Assembly (NCBI GenBank): GCA_032622095.1
Contig: CP136061.1
Location: forward strand, 39,065,797-39,129,796
Length of the DNA stretch: 64,000 bases
Origin: Siphonodentalium dalli
Lineage: Eukaryota > Mollusca > Scaphopoda > Gadilida > Siphonodentaliidae
Direction of reading: 5' to 3'
Notes under the pieces: model-generated
What the model was told of the DNA's origin: nothing
Seen by the model: the letters and a program-made list of their open reading frames with translations, nothing else
Database searches by the model: none
Program-made: the position numbers and the translations under genes
In this document: positions 30,863-43,400 of the stretch, one piece after another
How the letters are laid out: each line of letters begins with the position of its first letter
Numbering within the stretch: the first letter of the stretch is position 1

Positions 30863-33800
30863 TCAATATCCATATGGCAGTGTATCCATGTTATCCAATC
30901 GTCTGCGTTTGGTATAAACAACTCGGTACTGTTTGTCCTCAGATCTGTTATATATCTTTCTTTTTCCTTTCGATCTGCATATTTTCCTTGGATTGGTTGT
31001 GGTGATGGGCACTGTGCTTCCAGATTCTAACAGCTCTTTAATCGTCTGGAAATTGATGAACTGTGAATTTTCAAAGTTCAAAGAGAACCCCCGAACTTTA
31101 CACGTCTCTTTAGCTTTATTTGTTCGATAAGCGTAATTCTTGGGGCCTCCAGAAACAAATTCTTCGATGTATTCGTCCTGATCTAGCTCGCTGGTGAGTT
31201 GGCCCAAATAGTCGCCCAGTGGGGGATTAATTTGATCCTCAGTGCTGCTAAATACACAACTATCCGTGTCGTAATATAATACTCTTCTGTCCAAGGAATG
31301 AATAACTTCATATAGCATTAATCGAGCGTGACACGTCGTGAATGTGGCCAAATATATGTTATTCGCTGCTCCACAAGGCACACAGTCTTTTCGATAGGTC
31401 CACTCCATTTGAAGCATGTCATCAGTTATGACATGAAAATTTTCCATTTGTTTCATTGGATTTGAAATCAGCTGGAATAGATTGTCTTGTTCCGATTCAT
31501 GGAAATACTCGGTCTGCTTGAAATTCTGGTTTTGGCCTAACTTCCCCCAAAATGAGTTGAGCATGAGCTTGCTGATTTGCCTCAGTCCTGGATTCTTTTC
31601 GATGCTTTCTCTGTCCAGTAATATACCTTCGTTGTCTTTATACGATGTGATGTATTTATCCATGTCTTCGTTAGATTTTATCCAATCCGGAGGACCGCTA
31701 GCCTGCTGCTTGAACTTTAGGAATGTGTTTATATAATCCGTGAATAATCCATTTTGTTGGCTATAGTCTGACGTTTCGGTCCAGTGGTATATTTCATATA
31801 TTTTGAGAATCTTGTATCCCACTTTGACAGCTGTCTCCAGTTCAGGAATACACCAAACGCCGGTAATGGCTCTCTGTTGGCACGTACACGTGCAAGGTCG
31901 TTGATTTTCATTATCAGCACAAGTCCTGCACAGTGGAAACTTCAGTTTACCTTCGGATCGATACGGTAATACGGGGTGATAGAGTCCATTAGGTGGTAAA
32001 ATCTTGACTTGCGCTATTCCGAAGTAATCCTTAAGCTCGGTAATGTCATCGCCCAAAATGATTTTAGGGTGTCCAATCGGATAGCGAGAGTATTTGAGCA
32101 CACTTGGATACAGCGACGTGAAATCAAAATAGTGTATTTTCTCACCAACGGCAGCTTTGTAGTGTAATTTAGTTGCATTCGTTCTGCCGCCGAAGAAACT
32201 GTCTCTAGGCTCTAGCCGCTCAACAATGTCTAAACTAGCGATGAAGTCACGAAGCTCCGGATTAGTCTTTCGAGCAGCGACGAACTCGTGTTCCCAAATG
32301 CACACATATTTCATGCCTCGACTTTCTATAAACTTCTTCTTTTTCTGTGTGAGTCCGTATAATTCATTAGGTGTCTGGTTGGTTATCGGATTCTTGACTA
32401 TGTCTCTGTCGTGACTCAGACAAAGTTCACATCCATGGAATTGACAGCCGTGAAATTCGAATGCCGTGTTTAATTCTTCGCAATAACCATCCAATCTGTA
32501 CTTTGCATCATCGAGTTTCTTTTCACGGCCGTTCAATGCGTGAGTTATGTGAACTTTGTCTTTGAACATCAGCCATTCCAGCCATTGAATAGAACTTTTG
32601 CTGTATTGATCTTTATACGATGTCTTGGGGATTCGAGCTATCTGGGATTTGAGAAATTCTTTCTCACGAATTTGGACGCCGCGTTCATCTTGAAGTTTTG
32701 TGTCTTGAACCCATTCACCTTTGTATAAAATAGACAAGGTTCCATCTTTACATTTAGCAGGAAGCCACGTTTTCCCTTCAGTACTTAGACGCACTCTCCA
32801 TTCCTCGTCGACGAATTTCGTTCTGAATATACCCATACATACCGATGCGATTGTAACGTATTGGAATGGATCAACCGCACCGACCAGTTTGAACTTCATA
32901 TCGCCAGAAAACTCGTCAATTACGGGTTGTATATTTCCAGTCGCATTCATGATGTGGGTTCTGAATTTTATGCAAGCTTGTCTCAAAATATTGACATCAC
33001 TACGACAATAATCCGATAATTCTTTCTTGAAGATGAAAACTGCATTTGTTTGAGTAGCGTGCCATTTCGTGAAGTCTTTTCGTTCAGCCACACTCATATA
33101 ATCAGCGCCGTAATATTTGGCATCCGGATAGGGTCCTTCATAATTCTGGTTGGCTGATTTATTGAAAAAGTGCGGGAACCATCCTTTTTTCTCGCCATCA
33201 AGACCGAAAGTTTTCGGTAACAGTGCCAGCTTCATTGGTAGAAAGCTGAGACTGTCCAGTACTTTTATATGAAGATCTTTTTCCACGTATAGGTACATCA
33301 ATTTGGATCCATTATATATAACTTTGGGTCTCAAGGATTGATCAATGAGATATTCCATGAGAAAATATCCATCGTAACCCTTGAAGTTGTGAGCCAGTGC
33401 TATGAACCCTTTGTGTTGTTCCGAGAATAACCATTTTCCAAACTTTTCACCGGTATCAGGACCGCTAAATATAACCTCTCGGAGTCCGCATGTATCCGAA
33501 CATAAATTTCGGTCACTCTTCTTTTTCTTCTTCTTGTCATCACTGTCGATACACGCATCACATAGAGGTCCGCAATTTTTACAGTTCGGTTTCACTTCCA
33601 ACGATTCATGCATGCATTCGTAGCAAGCTGTTTGGGCGACGAGGAAGTTCGGTGTATGCTGGACTTTTCCGCACCATGTTTTTAAACAGTTCTGAAAAGT
33701 AATAATTGAACGTTTTAACCTCTAGCTTTATCGATAATAAAAAACAAAATAAAACGTCTACACTTTGTTTAAATAATTATTTTAAAAAAAAAATTAAAAA

Positions 33801-36078
33801 AAAAGGTTTTGATATAGGTTCAACGTTAATAAAGAGCGTTGACGTATTACTATTGTTCGTTGGTTGATCCTAAAAAATTACTCGTTCCAATCTACGTGTC
33901 AATATTAAAAATGTATATCATGATTCGACATATAGCCTGTATAATTACCGATTCAAGCACGCAGATATCAAGTTCAATAAAGTTAAAACAATTATATATT
34001 ACGTTAGTTCACTATATAACAATTACAAATCTCTTTTCACAAAAAAATATGTTACACATTTGTTCAATGTGTCAAGAATTAAAAAAGTTAATTACTCGGT
34101 TTAACATCTGTGACTCAGTTGAATTTTAATATTGAGACCCCTTAACTTTGGTCGAATTCAAGTATGTAATTGTTATATGGTAATATAACACGCGAGGTAA
34201 CAGCTAAAAGAGCGTTCAGCGATAATCTAATTTAAAAAAAATGAAAGAGCGTCTCTACTTATGCGCGCCTTTAATAAAGAGCGTTACGTTATCGTGATTT
34301 CGACTGTAATGTGTTACATATATATATATTACAATTAGGTTAAGACTCACCTGACACTTAGCACATTTCTTACATATATGATCCTCTTTACAGTCCTGGC
34401 AATCCTTTGTATGTAAGGGTGAATATCCTTCAGAACATTCCAATATATCATGTTGAATGGTTTCGAAGTCGAAGAAACAGAATTTAGCTCTTTCATCATC
34501 AGTAACGGGAGGTATGGCCCTCACATAGCATTCGTGTGGTCCCATTGTGTATTTGTCACACGATCTACAAAATGTTTCTCCGCACACGTGTTGATTCGGA
34601 CGTCTTTTCCGTCTCTCCATGACTTTTGTACAGTCCAAGCATTTCCACCATTTTTGACAAGGCGCTGTAGTTTCTCCCGAAGCTTGATTAATAGGTTTTG
34701 CTTTATGACGCACGAAACATTGATGAGACATACACGTCATATTACAATCTGAACAATGTTCTTTGTTTTCACTTTGTCCACATTTATCGCTTTTGCACAC
34801 GAAACAGGTGTGTTCACAATAATGCTTTCCTTTGGTTGAATAATGTTTTAAACAATGCACACAGAAATATGCATCGCTAAAGAATCCCGTTATGGATTGT
34901 ATAGCGTGGAAATGTTCATTAGCAGTGAGATATAAATATATCACGGGTCTTTCTATACCGTCTGTAGGCGCGCTGGTAATGAATTTATTACCCAGTCTAG
35001 CACTGATGACTAGTATTGTCAAATTCAGAGTTTCCTCGAATGCTTTTAGATCTGCTAAACTGGCCGGTCTGTCTGTTGATACACCTGCGATGACACTAAT
35101 TGCTTTGGCTAATTTTCCTTGCTCCGTACGTTTTTTGACCGTCACATTTTTGTAATAACTGCTCGGTACTTTTCTGTATTCCATGATGAGTTGTAAATTA
35201 TTTCTGGTTCCTCTATTCTGTGTTATTTCCAGCCATTCATCAGGACTGCAAATATTTAATTTACACCAACATGTGGCGATAGCCCGTGCCATACACATAT
35301 TGTCGGTGTTTTCAATCGTAACGATCGATGTTTTATTTCTTAGATTGTTACTTTCATTATGTAAAGCCGTTATCCTCCTCCGTGCTCGGCCTTTAGGTAA
35401 CTCGATGGTGCCTATATCTATGTGGAAACTTTGATTAACAGTCAGTGTTTGATTACTGTTCAAAACGAGTTCGATTCTGTCAATCACAGTGTTAGCATTT
35501 AACGTTTGCAACGTTTGTAACGGAACTACTATAGGGTTGTCCAAACTTTCATGGTGAATGATAACTCTGCCAAGATCATTGTCAGCCAAATTTCCACGAG
35601 CTCTTTGAATAGTGTCCTCGAACATTGAATGCAGATTCCTGTATATGTCGATTAACTTTTTCTCTTTGTAAATTTCATCTAATTTGATTTCATATGTTCT
35701 CTGTGTTGCCAAATTGTTTCCGAAGATTCGTTCACTCCTTTTGCGAATGCTATATCCAGTTATTTGAATATCAGAACTGCCGGCTGTTTGATTGTCTGAT
35801 TTTACAGCTCCTTCTTCGTCTTTTCGGTTTTGTAATCCTGATGGTCCAGCTGTACCGGGTTGTGAGTTGTTAACATCATTTTTAGACGCATCATCTTCTC
35901 CGTATCCGATTTGGTTCGGCCATGGGTCATCTCCTGAACAAAGCGTAGATGCTTCAATTATATCTTCATCCAGTTGATAAGCTACGATAGCCTTGTCGTA
36001 TTCTTCGATGTCTTGCAGAATACATTCTATTTCATAAATTTCATCCACTGTCAGAGGTGTCATTATTTCTTCAGCCAT
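30863..36078 (-). CDS. Protein-primed family B DNA polymerase (POLB), two exons
   Basis: Two exons, 36078-34351 (576 codons) and 33691-30863 (942 codons plus stop), give a predicted 1,518-aa polymerase that replicates the element from its termini. The N-terminal part (about 250-400) holds a DNMC...HFHAI pattern reminiscent of OTU-type proteases. Residues about 405-576 are rich in CxxC pairs (zinc ribbons). Exonuclease motifs: DFE (537-539), NFKGYD (678-683), YCRSD (804-808). Polymerase motifs: A YFDFTSLYPS (D1099), B KLMLNSFWG (about 1284-1292), C YYDTDS (D1384, D1386). An insert before motif A (EFHGCQFHGC ... IWEHEF) resembles Vsr-like endonuclease segments of Polinton polymerases. The C terminus ends TLPYGY, typical of the group. 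All catalytic residues are present. Confidence 0.93.
33692..34350 (-). other. Spliceosomal intron of POLB (659 nt)
   Basis: The donor CAG|GTGAGT and acceptor TTACTTTTCAG|AA are both in phase 0 and link a Cys-rich reading frame on each side. Without splicing the upstream frame runs into a low-quality tail and stops. The intron contains four copies of the AAAGAGCGT motif (33831, 34207, 34244, 34276), all in plus orientation, opposite to transcription. Confidence 0.85.
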
Positions 36079-36323
36079 TTTTCGAGAAGTCCTGAGTAGT
36101 GATTACAGCGGCGTATATTCACTATATGGAATACAGCTTAGTAAGCTATATTTTTATACCATAAAATCCCGAACATATGCAAGCACGAATGACGTAACAT
36201 TATATAAGATTATATATATATGAACGTAATGTATGAATAGGCCGATAATTGGTTTTGTACGGACGAGGCAACATTAGTTGTTTAACTGGTTATTATTACG
36301 TAACCCTGTGTTCCCCCCGCTGA
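36079..36323 (-). promoter_or_regulatory. Promoter region of POLB
   Basis: Unique sequence between the polymerase ATG and the right terminal repeat. On the minus strand a TATA-like TATAAAAATATA (36147-36158) lies about 70 nt upstream of the ATG, mirroring the TATA box before the ATPase gene at the other end. Confidence 0.5.
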
Positions 36324-37468
36324 GAACACCTGCAGATTATCTATTTTTCTAAACATAGAACATGTCTGAACCTATCATTGGCACAATAGCAGTGATATAA
36401 TGTTACATCATCGGTGCTACCTGGAGTTTTCGGCATACAAAATGATCGTAAGTGTGACTGGAGTGATAAGGGGTTATTACGTAATGTTGTTATAACAATG
36501 TGATCAAAGCAATTTGTATAATTGAGTGTCTCACGACCTGACTTAATATGTATGCATGTTTTATGGATAACTAATTATCGCGTGAATGACACAGTTTATC
36601 AACCTTAATTGATACTAACCCCGTTTGTTCAGACATTAAATCGATATGTTTTCTGAATACCATATAGCTGTGACCGGGGAAATAATAGAATTCATTTGGT
36701 AAAGCAAAGGTGTGAAAGACACATTGTTAACACCAATGTGGCGTGTGTGATTGAGTGTACATCGCTCATGTTCCATGTAAAAATGGCTGAGATTAAATCA
36801 TCATTCATTCAATATGACAATTCATTCTGGAGGGTTCTAATTTCACATTACAATTTTCGACCGTTAGGGATTCAACATAGTACATTTGAATACTTCCAAT
36901 AATTGACGAAAATACACACGCCTGTCATATACTCAATAACTTCATATAGAGATAAGTAAAGAATAAACGCTCTTTATTATTTATGTAAAAAGTAATGGTG
37001 TCTATTTTCAGGTATGACAATTATATGAACTGCGTCCGTTAAACACTGGAATGTATGGATTCATACCGTTGGTCACAATGTCCAATAAAGCTATTTCTAA
37101 ACATCGATTAATAAATTCATGAAAAATATTTGAACAAAAAAATAACGAAAGATATTACGCGCAAATAATTTAACATTCGATATTTTTTAATATCGAGATT
37201 ATCAGAAACCGATAAACTCGTTATAAATTTTTTATTTAAACTTTTTTTAGAGAAATAATTTTGAGGGTTTTGATAATTTGGAAGTTTGGAAATTTTAGGG
37301 TTTTGAAATTTTTTTGGAAGTTTTTAAATTTTTTGGAAAAAATAAATTTTTGAAGTTTTGAAATTTTTTTTTTGGGTTTTGATATTTTGGGAATATTTTA
37401 GTACAAACAATTTTAGACCCCAAAGATTCTATTTTTAGATGTGACTCTAACGAGCCCCCTATTCTTCT
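36324..37468 (-). repeat. Polinton right terminal inverted repeat (1,145 bp)
   Basis: Reverse complement of the left repeat over its full length, ending CCCTATTCTTCT. The inner junction reads GAACACCTGCAGATTATC on this strand. It carries one ACGCTCTTT (reverse of AAAGAGCGT) at 36967. Confidence 0.95.
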
Positions 37469-37474
37469 GTCCTT
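37469..37474. repeat. Polinton target-site duplication, right (GTCCTT)
   Basis: Exact copy of the left GTCCTT. Removing the element and one copy rejoins the LINE remnant on either side. Confidence 0.95.
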
Positions 37475-37600
37475 ATATGTGTGAACATTTGATATGATGG
37501 CCCCGAGGACTCTATCTGATGACTTTGATAGAGTTTCAGCTGTCATATCGAAACTACCAAACTCGTGGAAAATAATACCAAGATGTTTATATTTATATGA
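37469..37600 (-). pseudogene. LINE reverse transcriptase remnant, part upstream of the Polinton
   Basis: The minus-strand frame reads YKHLGIIFHEFGSFDMTAE, then LSKSSDRVLGAIIS. This is the stretch that in Jockey/CR1-like LINEs precedes the segment found at 21178-21060. The two pieces are the same old LINE split by the Polinton. Its 5' portion ends near 37600. Confidence 0.7.
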
Positions 37601-38317
37601 TATATAGGCGCGTTAGTCAGAGTTGATATTCATGGCATGATCTAGTAATCATGAAGACTACATACTTACATATTTAAAGGGTATTCTTTAATAACTATAA
37701 AACTTCAAATCCGAGTTTGTTGTAATTGGATGGGTCACAGTTGGGTTCCTCGTATTGCTCCCATCCACTTGGCAAACCGGATTCCGTAATTCCCCAAAAT
37801 ATGGTAGTGGCAGCATATTTGCCAGAGAGTAAAAATTGACGGAAAGTCACATACCTGGCACAGGGTAACCAATTGTACACAAGCGACATCAAGTGCCTTA
37901 ACGTTAATTGGTAGCACCGCGTTTTGTTCACGTATGAATTCCAGTGGTGACAGTGACACCCACTCGCTGTCCACTATCATTGTGTACATTTTGATTATCA
38001 CACCCGCCTCCGCTCTGCGTGTTATAATTCCAGTACGCTCTTCAGTTTTGGGACGTGACTGTTATCAACAGAAACTACACGGAGATTATTGTACAACAGC
38101 CAGCACCTTTACAAGTCGTGGAATTATGATTGACGATGAAACCGAAAAGCAAATATGAAAGCCAGCTGTAGATACCTTCTAAACGGCAACTGATACCATA
38201 ATACATATATTACATCGTTGTTCGACCTCTACCGAGCACATTAAAAGCTGCATGGTACAACAAATACACACAGTAGCACACACAATACTATATCGAACTG
38301 TGAAATATTTTACTCAC
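37601..38317 (-). other. Intronic sequence, no gene recognised
   Basis: Short overlapping frames on both strands without domain motifs. It lies just downstream of the SRCR exon donor. Confidence 0.45.
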
Positions 38318-38602
38318 CCTGGCAGTCAACTCCAGCGGTGTTCAAGTGCGGACAGGTGAATGTGTGTAAATGCGAGCAATTCCATATTGCCTGCTCATTA
38401 CCGATGCATGCAACGTCACTCATCCAGATCGGTACAGCCCCTCGTAGATAAGATGACAGTCTGGCGATGCCTCCTCGAAATCCAAGCATATTACACACGA
38501 TAGCTGCATCAGAGTCATCCCATCCCGATGGACAAACTGTCCCCCATAGACCGTTCATATACACCTCAACTCGACCTCCAACGAGACGAATGTTTTCTGC
38601 AA
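38318..38602 (-). CDS. SRCR-domain exon of the receptor gene
   Basis: A 285-nt, phase 1-1 exon with acceptor TCATCCAG and donor GTGAGT. It encodes a scavenger receptor cysteine-rich domain: IRLVGGRVEVYMNGLWGTVC, GWDDSDAAIVCNMLGFRGG, then WMSDVACIGNE, WNCSH and a terminal DCQG. Six cysteines are present, yet one exon encodes the whole domain, as in group B SRCR genes. SRCR domains bind ligands outside the cell and are greatly expanded in marine invertebrates. The next downstream exon of matching phase that I recognise is at 18.1 kb, across the Polinton. Confidence 0.92.
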
Positions 38603-38872
38603 CTGGATGATAAAATACACTTATTACACGCGTGTTCCTAGAAGTACAGTGGTATTGCTGTTCCATATCTACAAATCCGTATGGAACGTACGTTCCATAC
38701 GCATTTCGTTGACGTAAAATGACGTACATGACGTTCGCCTCAACCATGAAACTGGAAATATTTAAATAAAAGAATCATCACACATTACAAACACGCCCTG
38801 TATGAGCCTCAATAAACCTTCTAATCCTGTATTTTCAATGCACGGATTCTAGGACGCGAAGCGTGTAATAAA

Positions 38873-39532
38873 CACAGAACGACACGATGTGTAAATGAGT
38901 TTGTCGATACGGCACCCGTGCTGTCGCGGAAGGATAGAACTCTATGGAATATTATTAGGGCCACTTCCTAATGACAAAAAGTGCGCCATTAGTAACGCGC
39001 CGAAAGCACCGAAAGCGACAAAATGTGCGCCGTTACGGCGCACTTTTTGTCGCTTTCGGCGCACTTTTTGCCGCTTAAGCGACAAAATGTGCGCATGTTT
39101 CGGCGCGCCAAAAGCGACAAAATGTGCGCCGTAACGGCGCACATTTTGTCGCTTTCGGGGCGTTACTAATGGCGCACTTTTTGTCGCTTTCGGCGCGCGC
39201 CGAAAGCTCCATTAGGAATAATATTAGGTCCACTTTCTAATGGCGCGCGCCGAAAGCGACAAAAAGTGCGGCATTAACGTATGTTTCGGCGCGCGCCGAA
39301 AGCGCCGAAAGCGACACAAAGTGCGCCGAACGGCGCACATTTTGTCGCTTTCGGCGCGTTATTAATGGCGCACTTATTGTCGCTTTCGGCGCGCACCGAA
39401 AGCGCCATTAGGAAGTGGCCCTAATAGTATTCCATAGAACTCGACGCGCAAGCGCCTCTCGTATCGTTCTATCCTTCCGCGACAGCACTCGTGCCGTATC
39501 GACAAACCCATTTACATATCGTGTCGTTCTGT
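38873..39532. mobile_element. Foldback/MITE-like element with GC-rich palindromic core
   Basis: The outer inverted arms (about 100 bp) begin CACAGAACGACACGAT and contain GTGCTGTCGCGGAAGGATAG. The core (about 38960-39420) is a dense array of nested palindromes built on GGCGCGCGCCGAAAGCGAC and AAAATGTGCGCC. The element can fold on itself almost end to end. It is non-coding; the 79- and 66-codon frames are repeat shadows. Confidence 0.8.
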
Positions 39533-39600
39533 GTATTTATTGGCCAATGTCACTCGACTGACGTGACACAGTCATGACGTCAAAACTGATTGGTGCGGTT

Positions 39601-40025
39601 TTACTGTCTGCAAAATATAATACATGCAATGTTGATGCACGGTGCATATCGATGTACAGCCTTACTGTCTGCAATATATAATACATCTAATGTTGATTCC
39701 CGGTGTATATAGATGTACAACCTTACTGTCTGTAATATATAATACATTTAATGTTGATGCCCGCTGTATATCGATGTACAGCCTTACTATATGGAATATA
39801 TAATACATTTAATGTTGATGCCCGGTGTATATCGATGTACAGCCTTGCTGTCTGTAATATATAATACATTTAATCTTAATGCCCGTCGTATATCGATGTA
39901 CAGCCTTACTGTCTGCAAAATATTACACGTTTAATGTTAATGCCCGGTATATATCGATATACAGCCTTACTGTCTGCAAAATATAATACTTTTAATGTTG
40001 ATGCCCGGTGTATATTGCTGATGTA
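39601..40025 (+). repeat. Tandem repeat, 61-bp unit, about seven copies
   Basis: Each unit starts TTACTGTCTGCAAAATATAA and includes TTGATGCCCGGTGTATATCG. Starts are at 39601, 39662, 39723, 39784, 39845, 39906 and 39967, an exact 61-bp period with modest divergence. Confidence 0.92.
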
Positions 40026-40133
40026 TATTAAACCACTGACATCGCCGTATTACAATATATTGATTAATTATGTTGGAAATAAAACATTGGCCAAACCAAT
40101 AATTCCATAATGATGGAGTTTTCCTAAAATAGC

Positions 40134-40440
40134 TCAATCAGTAATCGTTAAACATTCTTTGAACAAATCATTGGAGTTTTCCACCGTGCAATTCTTTGAT
40201 CCGAACACTGTGTTAGCTATGCTATACGGAAGATGAAAGATCGGGTAAATTGTTGAATAGCCTGGTCTAAAACCACATTGATGTTTGTAAAGTACATTGT
40301 ATTTTTTTAAATAATTTGATAAAGTGCTTAACACGGTTTTCTCTAATATTGCTTTAAAATGTTGGCAATATGCCTATCGGCAATATGTTATCGAAGCTGA
40401 CTTATAAATTGGAGTGACCCTGTCTATTTTCACCATATGT
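40134..40440 (-). pseudogene. LINE (Jockey/CR1-like) reverse transcriptase fragment
   Basis: Minus-strand pieces VTPIYK, LPIGILPTF, FKAILEKTV and LYKHQCGFRPGYSTI follow the order of conserved RT blocks in Jockey/CR1-type LINEs. They lie in more than one frame, with an in-frame stop near 40360. The fragment is short and dead. It is separate from the LINE split by the Polinton, since an SRCR exon lies between. Confidence 0.75.
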
Positions 40441-43400
40441 GAGCACTTTGGAGAATTATCTCTTTTATATATGAGGGAAACTGGAACTACTATGTTTTTA
40501 TTTCATCATGTTACAATGGAAATTATTTCTTTCCATCTGTTTGCTATGATGAGAATTTCCATAGTTACATTGCAGATATGTGATTAAAGAGATAACTGTT
40601 GTTTAAGAATGAATTCAGTCCGAAGAAATCGTTGAAACCTTGTGGTATTTGTTTTTGTCACTGATCACGGACACATATATGCTAAATGTTTCAGGCGAAG
40701 TATTTTATTTACCGCGTTTTATACTTTCATTTAATATTTCCCAGCGTTGTTACGTCCTAGTGACCAAAGCTGGCTTTTACATCGTTGTAAATTTGTTATC
40801 CCATAAGGGATCTCGATAATATTTCGCCTTATCACGTTTACATTTGTTTAATAACCTGCCATAATCCGTATAATTTGTTCCACTACTATATGTGGGCGTT
40901 GTTGTATACACGCTAAATATAGCTTTTGTTTTTCTTTTGATGAGGTCAGACGTCGGTCACCCACCGTTGTAACCTGGCATGTTTAGTATTACGTTGTGTT
41001 GGCAATATGGGAAATCTTCAATAAACGACCGGGATATGAATATTATAATTTTTGTATACGACTTTTCGGGCCAGTTTTATCCGTATTGGTTTCGAAGTCA
41101 GCAACTATCGTTTAAAAACTATATAATTGTCATCAAAACTCCGTTTACGTGCAGTTTCTGGTTTTGGTTGTTTCCGCGCGCGCACGTCGCAAAATAGAAG
41201 GTTCCAAAGTAGTCTTGTACACTCTCAAATAAAGCAATTGATTTAGGTACTCCATAGAACTAAAAGCCGCGATAGTATCAAACAGTTTGATACTATAAGC
41301 TTTTAGAGCCAGTATAACGCTATAGAACCCAGATGATATAGGTTCCACAGAGTACCAAATCGTTGACTCCAAGCTGATTGTGTGAGACCGTCACGTGTGA
41401 CGATATTGAGTGTCGTGTGCAAATTAATGATCAAATTAAAATGGAAAAAAATGGCCGCTCATCGACTCGCTGTCATAGATCTATCATTTAAAAGTACCTT
41501 ATAACAACGGAGAAACACGACACAACACCCGCTTGCATCTTTTATTTAAAGGCGAATTCGGCCTCGACTTACAGGTACACATTTTAGTTTTAGTGTGGCC
41601 TAAAATGAAATAATTTGCCAGTTGCTAAGTTACAACGAAGGCGTGAACATTTAAATGAAAAATGAATTTATTTTGGCGAAATTTGGCGACATTTGGATCA
41701 AATAGGTTCTTCTTGTACTGTATATATTCTGGAATAATGTCAACACTGTTTGATTTGGGTCTGAATGTGAACTGTTAAACTACAAAAACCGGTCGATGTT
41801 GATATTTTCGAGTTGTTCGACTTTCAATGAGTGTCACTGTTCACAACATTCCAACACTGGCAACAGCTGTTCAAACCAATGATGTTGGTGTTACACGTGG
41901 TACTGACACGAGAATAATTCCCCAAAGCTTTTATGTCAACCACTAGTGATTAGTACATGACAATATCAACAACAACAACAACAACAACAACGTAGACACT
42001 GAGAAAGTTTAGTCAGAATTGGTGTGTCGATATTGTCTTCTAAGGAATTAATTATCGCGAACTGACGTGTGGACACAGATCAGTCACTCGTCTCATGATA
42101 CATCATCATATTTCATCGAAACATGTGTGTGCCATGTCTACCAGTTTTGAAGTCTGCTGAACATTGTTTTGAATGTTTTACGGAGTCTGCGACAAACTGA
42201 TAGGCCTACTATAGTGTTGTGATGTATGCATCATTGTATGGACTGACTGTAAGGTTGTAGCCCATTAACGACTGCAGTTGTACCGCCATTCAACCACACA
42301 GTCAAGTGGTATCACCACGATTTATACTGTTCTTATACGGCATAACATATCGCCCAGTTACATGTATGGAGTCTGCTATTCTTTTGATCGAAACGATGGT
42401 GACGCTGTGACATTGTTGTGATATATGTATGTAATGACGGATAATCTCAGAGACACGGATCCAATTCTGGGACACACATTATCACTGAATCCATCACAAG
42501 CTGTTATTAGAAGTTGACTTTGTTCACTGTAACGTACTACAACTATGCTATTAATAGTCCCCTTTAACAAGGTTGTATGGCGTTAATGACACCAGTTATA
42601 CCATACCGGCGTTTAAACCCGGTCAAGTGGTTGACATGTGGCAACCGCGGGTAGTCTTACTACGGTTATAGTAATAATATTTTGCGACCACTTTATTAAT
42701 TTTTCACATGGCCACGTTACACCAAGTCCAGCTTTTTGTGAGCGCCATGCACCGTGATAACTATACACAAAACAATATTTTAATTAATAATTTGTTTACA
42801 GTTTAATCAACATTCGAAGTTGGTCACTGACCGACATTCGCAACTGTATCATCAATGCAGCGTCAAGCCATGCCATATATATACACTCTGTGGTGGTTAT
42901 ATTGCTGACTTTGAAAAGCTATGAAGGTCGTCGGCCATGGTATGATTGACCATGGTTAATAGCATCAACGCGGTCGAGTAACGCTGTAAAATCGGTGGTC
43001 AACGTCATTAAGGGGGGGGGGTCAATTAGCGCATAGCTGTAAACATACTTGTACATGTAGACCATTCCAATGTCCAGATGCATCATGTTCTTATCATTCT
43101 GAACGATTCGGCCATTTTCGCTTTACTAGGAAATAACCTCTTCCATAACTGGAAACCATATTCGCAAAATTCTACATTATATGGCTCTGGTGTTCAGGCA
43201 ATGACATTGACTTGTTGACGCATAGATGCGAATGGAGAATAATTTATTCACTATGGCTGTACCAAACTTGATCATATATTAAATACATTAAACTCTCGTT
43301 GTGTTATCTCAGCAATTGTTCATATACCGATACAGCACATCGGAAGTGTACGATAAGCAAAACACTCAACACCGTGGCAATTTTTTTGGGAGAATGATAA

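Larger units (their letters stand above)
21179..37468. mobile_element. Complete Polinton/Maverick (adintovirus-like) element, 16,290 bp
   Basis: Bounded by 1,145-bp terminal inverted repeats that begin AG and end CT, with a 6-bp duplication GTCCTT outside. It contains the full Polinton core set: protein-primed DNA polymerase B, retrovirus-like integrase, packaging ATPase, major capsid protein and cysteine protease. It also has accessory genes, including TBP-like and PC4-like proteins. All long frames are open once the polymerase intron is removed. The repeats differ at only a handful of positions that I noticed, so the insertion is young. Gene layout: a nine-gene plus-strand cluster at left, a convergent TBP/PC4 pair, an F-box-like gene, and the polymerase transcribed inward from the right. 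Presence of capsid genes suggests virion formation may be possible; that is inference from the family. Confidence 0.97.

Noticed and set aside
37695-38001. Two minus-strand frames of 78 and 88 codons upstream of the LINE remnant
   Set aside because: No RT motifs and no SRCR motifs; overlapping frames without support.
39601-40025. Regularly spaced repeats considered as a CRISPR array
   Set aside because: Units are contiguous 61-bp tandem repeats without unique spacers, in a eukaryotic genome with no cas genes.
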